Shown piece by piece: positions 33,930 to 42,694 of a stretch of DNA of 64,000 nt. Origin of the DNA: Rhodopseudomonas boonkerdii (GTDB lineage: Bacteria > Pseudomonadota > Alphaproteobacteria > Rhizobiales > Xanthobacteraceae); contig NZ_CP036537.1 of assembly GCF_021184025.1 (NCBI RefSeq), positions 930,001 through 994,000 of the forward strand, in the 5' to 3' direction. The notes beneath the pieces were generated by a model. That model was given only the letters and a program-made list of their open reading frames with translations. It did not search any database and was not told the DNA's origin. The position numbers and the translations under genes are program-made. Numbering within the stretch: position 1 is the first letter of the stretch; every line of letters starts with the position of its first letter.

Positions 33930-35021
33930 ATGATGCTGGAAATGAAAAACTTGCGGTTGACCGCTCTCGCCTCGGCGGCGTTCATCGCAATGGGAGCCGG
34001 CATGGCGGTTGCCCAGAGCAATGTCGTGATCATGCAGGATCCGGGTGGTGGCTATGGCGACGCGCTCCGCAAGGTGATGTACGGCCCATTCGAGAAGGAG
34101 ACCGGCATCAAGGTCGTCACCGTGCAGGAAGCGCGCAGCGGTCCGCGCATCAAGGCGCAGGCAGAAGCCGGCAAGGCGCAGTGGGACCTGACCTTCATCT
34201 TCGATCAGGAAACCAAGCTGCTCGGCGATTGCTGCCTCGCGGACATTGACTATTCAAAGTTGTCGGAATCCGCGCAGAAAACTCTGGCGGCGATGCCGGA
34301 GAATCTGAAGCGCAAGAAGGGCGTCGCGCTGCAGGTGATCGGCGTCGGCCTCGTCTACAACAAGGACAAGTTCAAGGGCGACAAGGCCCCCCAGAACTGG
34401 GCAGATTTCTGGGATGTGAAGAAGTTCCCGGGTCGCCGCTGCATGCCGGCCTGGCCACGCTTCACCTTCGAGGCGGCGCTGATGGCCGATGGTGTCGACA
34501 AGGACAAGCTGTATCCGATCGATATGGAGCGCGCGCTCAAGAAGCTCAAGGAAATCAAGCCTCATATCGTCAAATGGTGGACTACCGCCGCACAGCCGCC
34601 GCAGCTTATTCTCGATGGTGAAGCGGATATGTGCCAGGCCTATACCGGCTCGATGAGCAAACTGGCCCTGGAAGGTGCCCCCATCGATCTCACATTCAAT
34701 CAGGGCTTTGTCTATTACGACTTTTTCTCGATTCCGAAGGGGGCTCCGAACTACGACAACGCGCTCAAGCTGCTGTCCTGGCGTCTCGACCCGACGCGAG
34801 CGGCCCAGCTGACGTCGACATTCCCTGTCGCGTTGCCGTCGAAAGTCGTGTTCGATGCTGCGACCGACAAGAACATCGCGCGTTACTGGGCGAACAATCC
34901 CGACAACGTCTCCAAAGCAATCGAATGGAGCCCGGATTTCTGGGGCGCGCCATCGCCGGCGGGCAACTCGACCAACGAGGAATATGCCCAAGAGAAGCTA
35001 AACGCATTGCTTGCCCAGTAA
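33930..35021 (+). CDS. Extracellular solute-binding protein, PotD-like
   Basis: A 363-residue periplasmic binding protein. Residues 1-29 form a Sec signal peptide (ALASAAFIAMGAGMAVAQ), and the mature part has the type II fold features of family 1/PotD proteins, such as VGLVYNKDKFKGDKAPQNW and DLTFNQGFVYYDFFSIPKGA. GAGG lies eight bases before the ATG. It captures the substrate for the upstream-encoded permease and ATPase. A CC pair (GDCCLAD) and several Trp and Tyr residues line a possible binding cleft. The ligand is unknown. Confidence 0.85.
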   Translation: MMLEMKNLRLTALASAAFIAMGAGMAVAQSNVVIMQDPGGGYGDALRKVMYGPFEKETGIKVVTVQEARSGPRIKAQAEAGKAQWDLTFIFDQETKLLGDCCLADIDYSKLSESAQKTLAAMPENLKRKKGVALQVIGVGLVYNKDKFKGDKAPQNWADFWDVKKFPGRRCMPAWPRFTFEAALMADGVDKDKLYPIDMERALKKLKEIKPHIVKWWTTAAQPPQLILDGEADMCQAYTGSMSKLALEGAPIDLTFNQGFVYYDFFSIPKGAPNYDNALKLLSWRLDPTRAAQLTSTFPVALPSKVVFDAATDKNIARYWANNPDNVSKAIEWSPDFWGAPSPAGNSTNEEYAQEKLNALLAQ

Positions 35022-35104
35022 ATTGGGTCATACAGCGATCAGATCGGCGGTCTTAGGCCGTCGGTCCGATTTCGACAAAACGGCAACTGACAGCGGCTGC
35101 TCAA

Positions 35105-35860
35105 ATGGATAAGGCCTTTATCAAAGGACTACGACTCCTTGAGGCGCTGGCCATGAGCGAGCAGCCGCGTGGCGTCACCGATCTTGCTAATGAGTTGAAT
35201 TTCACTAAGAGCAATGTGCACCGGCTTCTTGCGACGCTGCAGTCTCAAGGCTTCGTTCGTCAGATCCCGCCGCACAGCACCTACGAACTCACCACCAAAC
35301 TATGGATGCTGGGCAATCAGGTCATTCAGCGTATGGATCTCATCCGTATCGCGCGCCCGGCGATGGCGGCTCTGGCCGAAGTAACCGGTGAGACCGTTCA
35401 TCTCTCGGTGCTTGAGGGTACGGATGTCGTCTATGTCGACAAAATAGAAAGCGCGCATCATATTCGTGCGCATACCAGCGTCGGCATGCGCGCACCGGCG
35501 TTCACTATGGCGACGGGGAAGGCCATGTTGGCCCAGATGCCGGACGATTATCTCGAGAATTTCCGTCCGCATCTCAGGCGTTACACTGAAACGACGCGGA
35601 CGAGCATCGAGGAACTGCGTGAGGACATTCAGGCCATACGTGCGCAAGGCTATTCGTCGGTGCTGCACGGCGAGTGGCGGGAGGGGATCGCCGCCTGCGC
35701 CTGCGCGATCGTAGGGCGCTCCGGCGAACTCGTTGGGGCCATCGGCATGTCTGGCCCGGACATCCGGGTGAAGCGCAAACAGATCAAGGAATATTCCGTG
35801 CACGTCGTGGAAGCTGCTCGCCGTATCGGTTCGGCGCTAGGCCATATCCGAGCGAAGTGA
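35105..35860 (+). CDS. IclR-family transcriptional regulator
   Basis: A 251-residue protein with an N-terminal winged helix (GVTDLANELNFTKSNVHRLL) and the IclR effector domain (VHLSVLEGTDVVYVDKIES, APAFTMATGKAMLAQMPD, and the Cys-rich CACAIVGRSGELVGAIGMSG). It lies 83 bases after the binding-protein gene on the same strand and probably belongs to that unit. The two 17-bp dyads between the importer and the CoA-transferase operon are its likely targets, so it would set both uptake and degradation according to an inducer. Confidence 0.85.
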   Translation: MDKAFIKGLRLLEALAMSEQPRGVTDLANELNFTKSNVHRLLATLQSQGFVRQIPPHSTYELTTKLWMLGNQVIQRMDLIRIARPAMAALAEVTGETVHLSVLEGTDVVYVDKIESAHHIRAHTSVGMRAPAFTMATGKAMLAQMPDDYLENFRPHLRRYTETTRTSIEELREDIQAIRAQGYSSVLHGEWREGIAACACAIVGRSGELVGAIGMSGPDIRVKRKQIKEYSVHVVEAARRIGSALGHIRAK

Positions 35861-36158
35861 ATACCCGCCGACGCCATGCAGCGTTAGTCAGAACTGATGC
35901 GTAGGCCCGCGCCCGTATAGATCGCCTCTATAGCTTGTCTATCTACTGACAGGTATTCTCGGTAGAATTGCTTGCGCGCTCGGTTGTCTCGATTTCCGTT
36001 TCGCGTCCTGTGCCTGGCGCGCGTCGCGGCCCGCGCTCAGTTCCTGGTTCGCACGCATTGCTTAGCGTCCATCGCTACGAGCTTCCGTTCCAGTTGAGGC
36101 ATGAGGGAGGACGCCGAGCGGGCGTACCGTGCCATTTGCCTCGGCGCGTCGGGCAGGA

Positions 36159-37427
36159 TCATCGTGCCGGGATAATCGTGCCTTCGACCTGACCGAAGCC
36201 GACGCGGTAGCTGTTGCCTTGACACCAACCGCGCATGGTCAGGGAGTCGCCATCCTCCAGGAACGAGCGCCTGCTGCCGTCTGGCATCTCGACCGGCTCC
36301 GATCCGTTCCAGGAAATCTCTAGCAGGCTGCCGCGCTGATGCTTTTCCGGGCCGCTGATCGTGCCGGAGCCGAGCAGGTCGCCGATACCGATCGCACAGC
36401 CGTTAGAAGCCTGATGCACGAGCTGCTGCACCGAGGACCAGTACATTAGCTTTGAATTGGTGGTCGAAAGCCTCACGGGCTGCGATGTACCGGCACCGAG
36501 CAGGTCGACTTCGAGATGCAGGTCGTAATTATTTGCGCCACGCTGTTGAAGATAGGGCAGCGGCGCCGGCTGCTGAACGGGACCGTGCACGCGGAATGGC
36601 TCTAGGGCCTCGCGCGTTACGATCCACGGGCTGATCGAGGTGGCAAAGCTCTTGCCGAGAAACGGGCCAAGCGGGACATACTCCCATTGCTGGATGTCGC
36701 GGGCGCTCCAGTCGTTAAGCAGCGTAAAGCCGAAGATGCTTTCTTCCGCCTGTGCTTCGCTGAGCATACCGCCCATGGGTGAGGCCTGGCCGATCACGAC
36801 GCCGAGTTCGAGTTCGAAATCCAACCGCTTGCAAGGGCCAAAGGATGGCTCATCCACATTCGGCGATTTCAGCTGGCCGCGCGGGCGCGGCACCTTGGTG
36901 CCGCTGACCACCACGGTGGAGGCGCGACCGTTATAGCCGATCGGCATATGGAGCCAGTTCGGCTGCAGCGCATTGTCCTTGCCGCGGAACATCACGCCGA
37001 CATTGGTGGCGTGTTCTTTCGATGAATAGAAATCGGCAAAGCCCGCCACGACGAGCGGCAGATGCATCGTGACGTTTTTGCGCGAGAGGAGCGCGCGCTG
37101 GCGCAGGGCCGCGTTGTCGCGCAGCTCGATATTGTCGTGGCGCAGCAACGCGCTGATGCGCGCCCGCGTCGCTGTCCAGACTTTCGGGCCGAGCACCATG
37201 AAGGCATTGATCGACGATTGCGCAAATACGCCCTTGGCGCCGCCAAGATCGAGCAGCCCCTCGGCGTCGATGGCCGTGAGATCCAGCACGTTGTCGCCGA
37301 TGGCGACACCGACACGCGGCGATGTGCCTGCTGTCGAGAACACACCATAAGGCAGGTTCTGAATCGGGAAGTCTGACGCTGGATCGACGTCGATGAAGGA
37401 GCGGAGCGCGGGATCGTTGGGATGCAT
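36159..37427 (-). CDS. fahA: Fumarylacetoacetase
   Basis: The 422-residue protein has the FAH N-terminal SH3-like part and the catalytic domain with YNGRASTVVVSGT, metal ligands in LDFELELGVVIG (Glu pair) and LLNDWSARDIQQWEY (Asp), and the late segment GDLLGSGTISGPEK. It hydrolyses fumarylacetoacetate to fumarate and acetoacetate, the last step of tyrosine/homogentisate degradation. Length is as usual for FAH. It lies 9 bases after hmgA in the same operon. Confidence 0.92.
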   Translation of the reverse strand: MHPNDPALRSFIDVDPASDFPIQNLPYGVFSTAGTSPRVGVAIGDNVLDLTAIDAEGLLDLGGAKGVFAQSSINAFMVLGPKVWTATRARISALLRHDNIELRDNAALRQRALLSRKNVTMHLPLVVAGFADFYSSKEHATNVGVMFRGKDNALQPNWLHMPIGYNGRASTVVVSGTKVPRPRGQLKSPNVDEPSFGPCKRLDFELELGVVIGQASPMGGMLSEAQAEESIFGFTLLNDWSARDIQQWEYVPLGPFLGKSFATSISPWIVTREALEPFRVHGPVQQPAPLPYLQQRGANNYDLHLEVDLLGAGTSQPVRLSTTNSKLMYWSSVQQLVHQASNGCAIGIGDLLGSGTISGPEKHQRGSLLEISWNGSEPVEMPDGSRRSFLEDGDSLTMRGWCQGNSYRVGFGQVEGTIIPAR

Positions 37428-37436
37428 GACAGTATC

Positions 37437-38783
37437 TTATGGCTTGTTCGGATCGAAGCGCTTTTCGAGCCCGTTCCAGCAATCGGCATAGTCGCTCTGC
37501 AAGGCCGGCGTCTTGGCGGCATATTCGGTGACCCGTTGCGGAAAACGCGTCTCGAACATGAAGGCCATGGTGCCGGTCAGCTTCACCGGTTTCAATTCGC
37601 CATTGCTGGCATGGTCGAAAGCTTCGCGATCCGGTCCGTGTGGCAGCATCATATTGTGCAGGCTGATGCCGCCCGGGACGAAGCCTTGTGGCTTGGCGTC
37701 ATAGACGCCATAGATCAGGCCCATGAACTCCGACATGATATTCATGTGATACCACGGCGGACGGAAAGTGTTCTCGCCCACCATCCAGCGCTCGGGGAAG
37801 ATGACGAAATCGATATTCGCGGTGCCCGCCGTTTCCGACGGCGAGGTGAGCACCGTGAAGATCGACGGATCGGGATGATCGAAGCCGATGGCGCCGATCG
37901 GCGAGAAGGTGCGCAGATCGTATTTATAAGGTGCGTAATTGCCGTGCCATGCCACCACATCGATGGGTGAGTGACCGAGCTTGGTCACATAGAGTTCGCC
38001 GCCCCATTTCACATAAAGCTCGGTTGGCGTGTCCTTATCCTCATAGAACGCCACCGGCGTGAGGAAGTCGCGCGCATTGGCCAAGCAGTTGGCGCCGATC
38101 GGGCCGCGCTCCGGCAGCGTGAAGGCGCCGCCATAGTTTTCGCAGAGATAACCGCGCGCCGGACCATCCGGCAGTTCCACGCGAAACTTGACGCCGCGCG
38201 GGATCACCACGATTTCGCCGGGCTCGGCATCGATGCGGCCGAATTCGGTGACGATCAGCAGCTTGCCCTGCTGCAGCACGAACAGCAGTTCGCCATCGGC
38301 ATTGTAGAAATTCTGGTCCACCATGGATGCGGTGATCAGATAGACATGCGCAGCCATGCCCGCCTGCGCTCCGGCATCGCCAGCGGTCGTCATGGTGTGA
38401 ATACCCTGAACGAAAGTCAGCTTCTCGCTCGGCATCGGCAGCGGATCCCAACGCAACTGCGCGATGGGCAGGTCGTTTTCATGGCACGGTGCTGTGCGCC
38501 AGTGCTGGCGATCGACCTTGATGAAGCGGCCGGAGTGTTTCACCGACGGACGAATACGATACAGCCAGGAGCGCTCATTGGTGCCGCGCGGGGCGGTGAA
38601 GGGTGATCCTGACAGTTGTTCGGCATAGAGGCCGTAGGCGCAGCGCTGCGGCGAGTTGCGGCCGATGGGGAGCGCGCCGGTCAGCGCCTCGGTCTCGAAG
38701 GAATTGCCGAAGCCGGACATGTAGCCCGGTGTCACTTGTGCGGAGGCACGGTGGATCTTGTCAGGAGCGGTGTTGATGTTCAT
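37437..38783 (-). CDS. hmgA: Homogentisate 1,2-dioxygenase
   Basis: A 448-residue enzyme that opens the homogentisate ring to maleylacetoacetate with Fe(II) and O2. The iron ligands are visible in [18 protein letters not shown] (His and Glu) and [14 protein letters not shown] (His), near residues 330-375, and the N-terminal [19 protein letters not shown] is diagnostic. It is followed closely by fahA. No maleylacetoacetate isomerase gene is in the window, so that step is encoded elsewhere or done by glutathione chemistry. Confidence 0.95.
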   Translation of the reverse strand: MNINTAPDKIHRASAQVTPGYMSGFGNSFETEALTGALPIGRNSPQRCAYGLYAEQLSGSPFTAPRGTNERSWLYRIRPSVKHSGRFIKVDRQHWRTAPCHENDLPIAQLRWDPLPMPSEKLTFVQGIHTMTTAGDAGAQAGMAAHVYLITASMVDQNFYNADGELLFVLQQGKLLIVTEFGRIDAEPGEIVVIPRGVKFRVELPDGPARGYLCENYGGAFTLPERGPIGANCLANARDFLTPVAFYEDKDTPTELYVKWGGELYVTKLGHSPIDVVAWHGNYAPYKYDLRTFSPIGAIGFDHPDPSIFTVLTSPSETAGTANIDFVIFPERWMVGENTFRPPWYHMNIMSEFMGLIYGVYDAKPQGFVPGGISLHNMMLPHGPDREAFDHASNGELKPVKLTGTMAFMFETRFPQRVTEYAAKTPALQSDYADCWNGLEKRFDPNKP

Positions 38784-38786
38784 GGC

Positions 38787-39740
38787 TCAATCTCCCTGCA
38801 GGGCAGCCCACATCTCGCGGTCGCGCTTGTCGGTCCAGATGACCGGATCGTCGATACCGGACGCTTCGTCATAGGCACGCGAGACGTTGAAGGGAAGACA
38901 GTGCTCGTAGATGGCGAAACTTCCGAACTTCTTGTCCATGACGTCGCGTGTCGCCGCCATACTCTCCTTGAGGCTACGACTCTTGGCGACGGATATTTCC
39001 GCAGCGCCATAGAGCGATGTCACGAAATCGCGTGTCATGGCGATGGCTTCGCGTGTGGTGTCGAGACCTTTCAGCGCATCGCCACGGCCCGGCGCAATCG
39101 CCTTCGGATTGAAGCTGCGGATTTCGTCCAGGGTGGATGGCCATTCGCGCAGCCAGGCATCGCCGCAATAGCAGGCGGAGTGATACTCGATGAGATCGCC
39201 GGAGAACATCACCTCGGCATCGGGCACCCAGGCAACGATGTCGCCGGACGTGTGACCTGCGCCGAGCTGCATCAGGCGCACCTCGCGCTTGCCAAGATAA
39301 ATCGACATCTCCCCTTCGAAAGTCAGCGTCGGCCAGGTGAGACCGGGAATACTCTCCGAACCCTGGAACAGGCGCGGGAAGCGGCCAAATTCGGAATCCC
39401 AGTCCTGCTGGCCGCGCTCTTCGACCAGACGATAGGTCTCCTGCGAAGCCACGACGCCCTGTGCCTGGAAGGCGGATGCACCAAGCACACGCACGGCATG
39501 ATAGTGCGATAGCACCACATACTTAATCGGCTTGTCGGTTACGGTGCGGACGCGTTCGATCACCTTGCTTGCCAGTGTCGGCGTGGCCTGCGCGTCAAAC
39601 ACGATGCAGCCATCGTCGCCGACGATGACCGCGGAGTTCGGATCGCCCTCGGCGGTGAAGGCATAGAGGTCTGGGCCGATTTCCGAGAAGGTGATTGTTT
39701 TCTCGGTCATGTCAGTGGTGGATGCGAAACCTTTTGCCAT
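38787..39740 (-). CDS. Metallo-beta-lactamase-fold protein with degenerate metal site
   Basis: A 317-residue MBL-fold protein, three bases from hmgA. The first metal motif reads H79-Y-H81-A-V-R84 rather than HxHxDH, so the Asp and third His are replaced by Val and Arg; GAGHTSGD and FSGDLIEYHSA remain, and the usual late GHG appears as PGRGD. It may bind one metal or have a different reaction. The position inside the homogentisate operon implies a role in aromatic degradation, for example hydrolysis of a thioester or lactone side product. Confidence 0.7.
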   Translation of the reverse strand: MAKGFASTTDMTEKTITFSEIGPDLYAFTAEGDPNSAVIVGDDGCIVFDAQATPTLASKVIERVRTVTDKPIKYVVLSHYHAVRVLGASAFQAQGVVASQETYRLVEERGQQDWDSEFGRFPRLFQGSESIPGLTWPTLTFEGEMSIYLGKREVRLMQLGAGHTSGDIVAWVPDAEVMFSGDLIEYHSACYCGDAWLREWPSTLDEIRSFNPKAIAPGRGDALKGLDTTREAIAMTRDFVTSLYGAAEISVAKSRSLKESMAATRDVMDKKFGSFAIYEHCLPFNVSRAYDEASGIDDPVIWTDKRDREMWAALQGD

Positions 39741-39767
39741 CTCTCGATGTCCTTTTTGATTTCAGTC

Positions 39768-39840
39768 GTCATTGCGAGTGCGACGAAGCAATCCGGAAAG
39801 CCAAGAGCTGGAGTGTTTCGTCGCTACGCTCTTTGCAGCG
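39768..39840. repeat. Palindromic intergenic repeat, degenerate copy
   Basis: GTCATTGCGAGTGCGACGAA followed after a spacer by TTTCGTCGCTACGCTC is a decayed copy of a palindromic repeat common between genes in Bradyrhizobium relatives (GTCATTGCGAGC...GCTCGCAATGAC). It lies between the MBL gene and the DUF2783 gene. Confidence 0.5.
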
Positions 39841-39847
39841 GAGAGGT

Positions 39848-40060
39848 TCATCTGTGTTGCTCCATCTCCGGCAGCTGTCGCTTTGCCAGTGCCAGTGCTT
39901 CCTTCAGCACTTCGATGTCGCCGATATGATTGGCCAGGATCAGCACCAAAGCGGTGTCGAGCGCGGCGCTTTGCATTTCGCTGAGGCCGCGATGTGCCTC
40001 GACGACGCTGCGATAGGCGGCATCGGGGTTGGGGAAGTTCGATTGCGTCGATAACGCCAT
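39848..40060 (-). CDS. DUF2783 small protein
   Basis: A 70-residue soluble protein (MALSTQSNFPNPDAAYRSVV...) predicted to be almost all helical, with EALALAKRQLPEMEQHR at the end. The sequence and its place beside a flavin hydroxylase fit the DUF2783 family, which commonly accompanies aromatic monooxygenase genes. It lies 9 bases after the hydroxylase gene and is surely cotranscribed. It could be a small partner or stability factor of the hydroxylase. No function is established to my knowledge. Confidence 0.7.
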   Translation of the reverse strand: MALSTQSNFPNPDAAYRSVVEAHRGLSEMQSAALDTALVLILANHIGDIEVLKEALALAKRQLPEMEQHR

Positions 40061-40069
40061 GATCGGCCC

Positions 40070-41680
40070 TCACGACTGGCCGCTGGCGCGCGCAAGGGCT
40101 TCGGCGACCGCTTGCGACGTCGGATGCTGGAAGCGCGCGGCCACATAACCGTCGGGGCGCAGCAGATAGGCTGCGCCGGGTTCGGTGCCATAGCGCTTCC
40201 TGAAAAGGCCGTTGACATCTCGCAGTTGTGCATCGTCGCCGATCACGAGACGTCTGACGCCTTCGGGCAAGTCGATCGCGCTGGCGTCGGTCTGCAGCAC
40301 CGTGAAGCCGCGCCCGGCCATGGCAAAGCACTCCGACAGAAACACATTCGCGCCGTCGACGGTTGTCAGCGGTACGTCCGGCATGTGAGTGCCCGGACAG
40401 GGGCCGTTCTGCCATGCATCGCCATCCGCCGTGGACAGCGGAGACGGATAGACCGAAGGCACCGAAAGCCGTCCGCCATTGATCATCCGTTTGGCAAATT
40501 CCGTCTCTCTGGCGAGCGCGAGAACGGCCTGTCGCAATCGCTGCTCCTGCAGCGAAGGCGGCGCCATAAAGTCGGTGGCATGCGTGGAGGCGCGGATATT
40601 GTCGTCCGCAGCGAAGCCGCGTTCGAGATCGTAGCTTGCGAGCAACGAAGCGGGCGCATCGCCTCGCAGGATCATGGCCAGTTTCCAGGCCAGATTCTCC
40701 GCATCTTCCAGCCCGGAATTGGCGCCGCGTGCGCCGAACGGGGACACCTGATGCGCGGCGTCGCCTGCGAAGATCACGCGCTCGTGCACGAAGCGCTGCA
40801 TGCGGCGGCACTGGAATTTATAGACCGAGATCCATTCGAATGTGAAATCGTCGTGGCCGAGCATGCGTGCGATCCGCGGACGCACTTTTTCAGGTTGTCG
40901 CTCTGTCGTCGCATCGGCGTCGCGGCCGAGCTGCAGATCGATTCGCCAGACATCGTCGGGCTGGCGATGCAGCAGCGCCGATCGGCCGGCATGGAACGGC
41001 GGATCGAACCAGAACCAGCGTTCGGTCGGGAATTCCGCGGTCATCCTGACATCGGCGATCAAAAACTGGTCTTCGAAGACCTCGCCGTCGAACGTTGCGC
41101 CCACCATATCGCGCAAGGTCGAGCGCGCGCCGTCGCAAGCCACCACATAATCCGCGCGAAGTCTGTAGGGGCCGTCCGGCGTATCGACCGTGAGTTCGAC
41201 GTGATCGTTGCGCTGCGCGAGGTCGGTGACCTTGTTGCGCCAACGCAGGTCGATGCCCGGCAGATCGTGGAGCCGATCGACCAGAAAGGCTTCGGCGTAA
41301 TATTGCTGCAGGTTGATGAAAGCCGGCATCTTGTGCCCGTCTTCGGGCAGCAGATCGAACTGATACAGCAGGTCCGGGCCGGAAAAGATCTTGCCGACAT
41401 TCCACACCACGCCCTTCTCGATCATCCGGCCGGAGATACCGAGACGGTCCCAATATTCGAGCGAACGTTTGGAGAAGCAGATGGCGCGCGATCCTTCGCC
41501 GATCCGGTCGGCGTCATCGAGCAGCACGACCTTCTGATCGCGCAAAGCAAGATCGATGGCCAGGGACAACCCGACCGGGCCGGCGCCGACAATCACGACG
41601 GGATGATGCGCAGCCTCACGCGCCAGGCGTGCCTGATCGGCATGGCGGCGATAGGAGAATTGGCGGGCTTGCTGCGCCAT
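40070..41680 (-). CDS. FAD-dependent aromatic hydroxylase (MhpA/MhaA-like)
   Basis: A 536-residue group A flavoprotein monooxygenase: GxGxxG in VVIVGAGPVGLSLAIDLA near residue 30, DG motif in YVVACDGARSTLR, GD motif in VIFAGDAAHQVSPFGARG, and a C-terminal thioredoxin-like extension typical of PheA/MhpA enzymes. It hydroxylates a phenolic acid with NAD(P)H and O2. As first gene of the operon with hmgA and fahA, it may convert 3-hydroxyphenylacetate to homogentisate, like MhaA of Pseudomonas. It diverges from a MarR gene. Confidence 0.8.
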   Translation of the reverse strand: MAQQARQFSYRRHADQARLAREAAHHPVVIVGAGPVGLSLAIDLALRDQKVVLLDDADRIGEGSRAICFSKRSLEYWDRLGISGRMIEKGVVWNVGKIFSGPDLLYQFDLLPEDGHKMPAFINLQQYYAEAFLVDRLHDLPGIDLRWRNKVTDLAQRNDHVELTVDTPDGPYRLRADYVVACDGARSTLRDMVGATFDGEVFEDQFLIADVRMTAEFPTERWFWFDPPFHAGRSALLHRQPDDVWRIDLQLGRDADATTERQPEKVRPRIARMLGHDDFTFEWISVYKFQCRRMQRFVHERVIFAGDAAHQVSPFGARGANSGLEDAENLAWKLAMILRGDAPASLLASYDLERGFAADDNIRASTHATDFMAPPSLQEQRLRQAVLALARETEFAKRMINGGRLSVPSVYPSPLSTADGDAWQNGPCPGTHMPDVPLTTVDGANVFLSECFAMAGRGFTVLQTDASAIDLPEGVRRLVIGDDAQLRDVNGLFRKRYGTEPGAAYLLRPDGYVAARFQHPTSQAVAEALARASGQS

Positions 41681-41755
41681 GATCCGCGTCCCTGGGTTCC
41701 CGTATCGGAGCTTGGCATCAACATCGGGCTGGCCGATGGCGTGCAGACTCTCTAT

Positions 41756-41777
41756 GATAGTTTCACTTGCAACTATC
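41756..41777. promoter_or_regulatory. MarR-type operator candidate
   Basis: GATAGTT (41756-41762) and AACTATC (41771-41777) form a perfect 7-bp dyad with an 8-base centre, inside the 155-base gap between the divergent hydroxylase and marR genes. Size, symmetry and place fit a MarR dimer site controlling both directions. Confidence 0.55.
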
Positions 41778-41835
41778 TAAGCGCCGATCACCGGGACTCG
41801 TCAAGAAGGAACGCGCATATTTCGCGGAGACTCGG

Positions 41836-42312
41836 ATGAATGAATTCGACCTGTTTCGCTTTGTACCGTTCCGGCTCAATCGGCTGTCAGCCGAGGTGAG
41901 CGCCGCGCTGGCGGAGGAATATCGCGCGCGTTACGGCCTTGATATCCCGGAATGGCGCGTTCTGGCGACGCTCGGTGCCAGAAATGCACCCTGTAGCGCG
42001 CAATTCATTGTCGAATCCACGCGCACCCACAAATCGACGATCAGCCGCGCCGTGACCAATCTTCTGGCGCGTGGTCTGCTCGAGCGGATCGGGAGCAGCG
42101 ACGATCGGCGGGCCTTCGAACTCAAACTATCCATCGCCGGGCGCAAGCTGTTCGATGAACTCTGGCCTCGCCTGATCGCGAAGGAGAGCGAGATTCTTGC
42201 CTGTCTTTCGCGTCAGGAGCGCAAGCAGCTCGCTGGAATCTTGAACAAACTGGAAAGCAGTTTTGAACTTCCCACGACTCCGCACGAGGAAGATCGCGTT
42301 AACGCGCGATAA
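41836..42312 (+). CDS. MarR-family transcriptional regulator
   Basis: A 158-residue winged-helix protein; the ATG at 41836 follows GGAGA by six bases. LRxDIPEWRVLATLGAR-like start, the recognition helix in THKSTISRAVTNLLARGLLERI and the wing SDDRRAFELKLS are typical of MarR proteins. It is transcribed away from the homogentisate operon and probably represses that operon and itself through the dyad at 41756, released by an aromatic acid or CoA ester. Confidence 0.85.
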   Translation: MNEFDLFRFVPFRLNRLSAEVSAALAEEYRARYGLDIPEWRVLATLGARNAPCSAQFIVESTRTHKSTISRAVTNLLARGLLERIGSSDDRRAFELKLSIAGRKLFDELWPRLIAKESEILACLSRQERKQLAGILNKLESSFELPTTPHEEDRVNAR

Positions 42313-42586
42313 CCTTGTCGAGATTCAGCGAAGTGCTCCTTTGGCTGTCGAATGGTTAGCGGATTTCAGCTGTCCAAACTCGTCGCGTTGAGGCGAAATC
42401 GGCTGATTTCAGCGTGTTTTCAGGGGTCGGAAGAGTTGCCGCCGTCTAAACGCTCCTTGCCCGATTTGCCTTCTCTCAACCATCGCCGCCGTTCATCTGT
42501 CGGCAACCACGCCTGTTAGGCCGCAGGGAAGGTCGCGGGGCGATGGTGGTCGCACGATCGAAAATCAATTTCGACAGGAGGCAACT

Positions 42587-42694
42587 TTGGCTCTTACGAT
42601 TCTTCCCTATATCGCTGCAGCACTCGGCGTGACTGTTTTCGCACTGGCCACCAGCGCGCCAGCGCGCGCCGATCGACCAGATACCGAGGCCTAA
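42587..42694 (+). CDS. Possible small membrane peptide, 35 aa
   Basis: A TTG start lies five bases after a strong AGGAGG. The frame encodes MALTILPYIAAALGVTVFAL and then a short polar tail, that is, one hydrophobic helix or a signal-like segment ending in ALATSAPARAD. Its stop overlaps the last bases of the convergent exopolysaccharide gene. The ribosome site and hydrophobic helix are the only evidence; the start codon is weak and the frame is short. Confidence 0.35.
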   Translation: MALTILPYIAAALGVTVFALATSAPARADRPDTEA

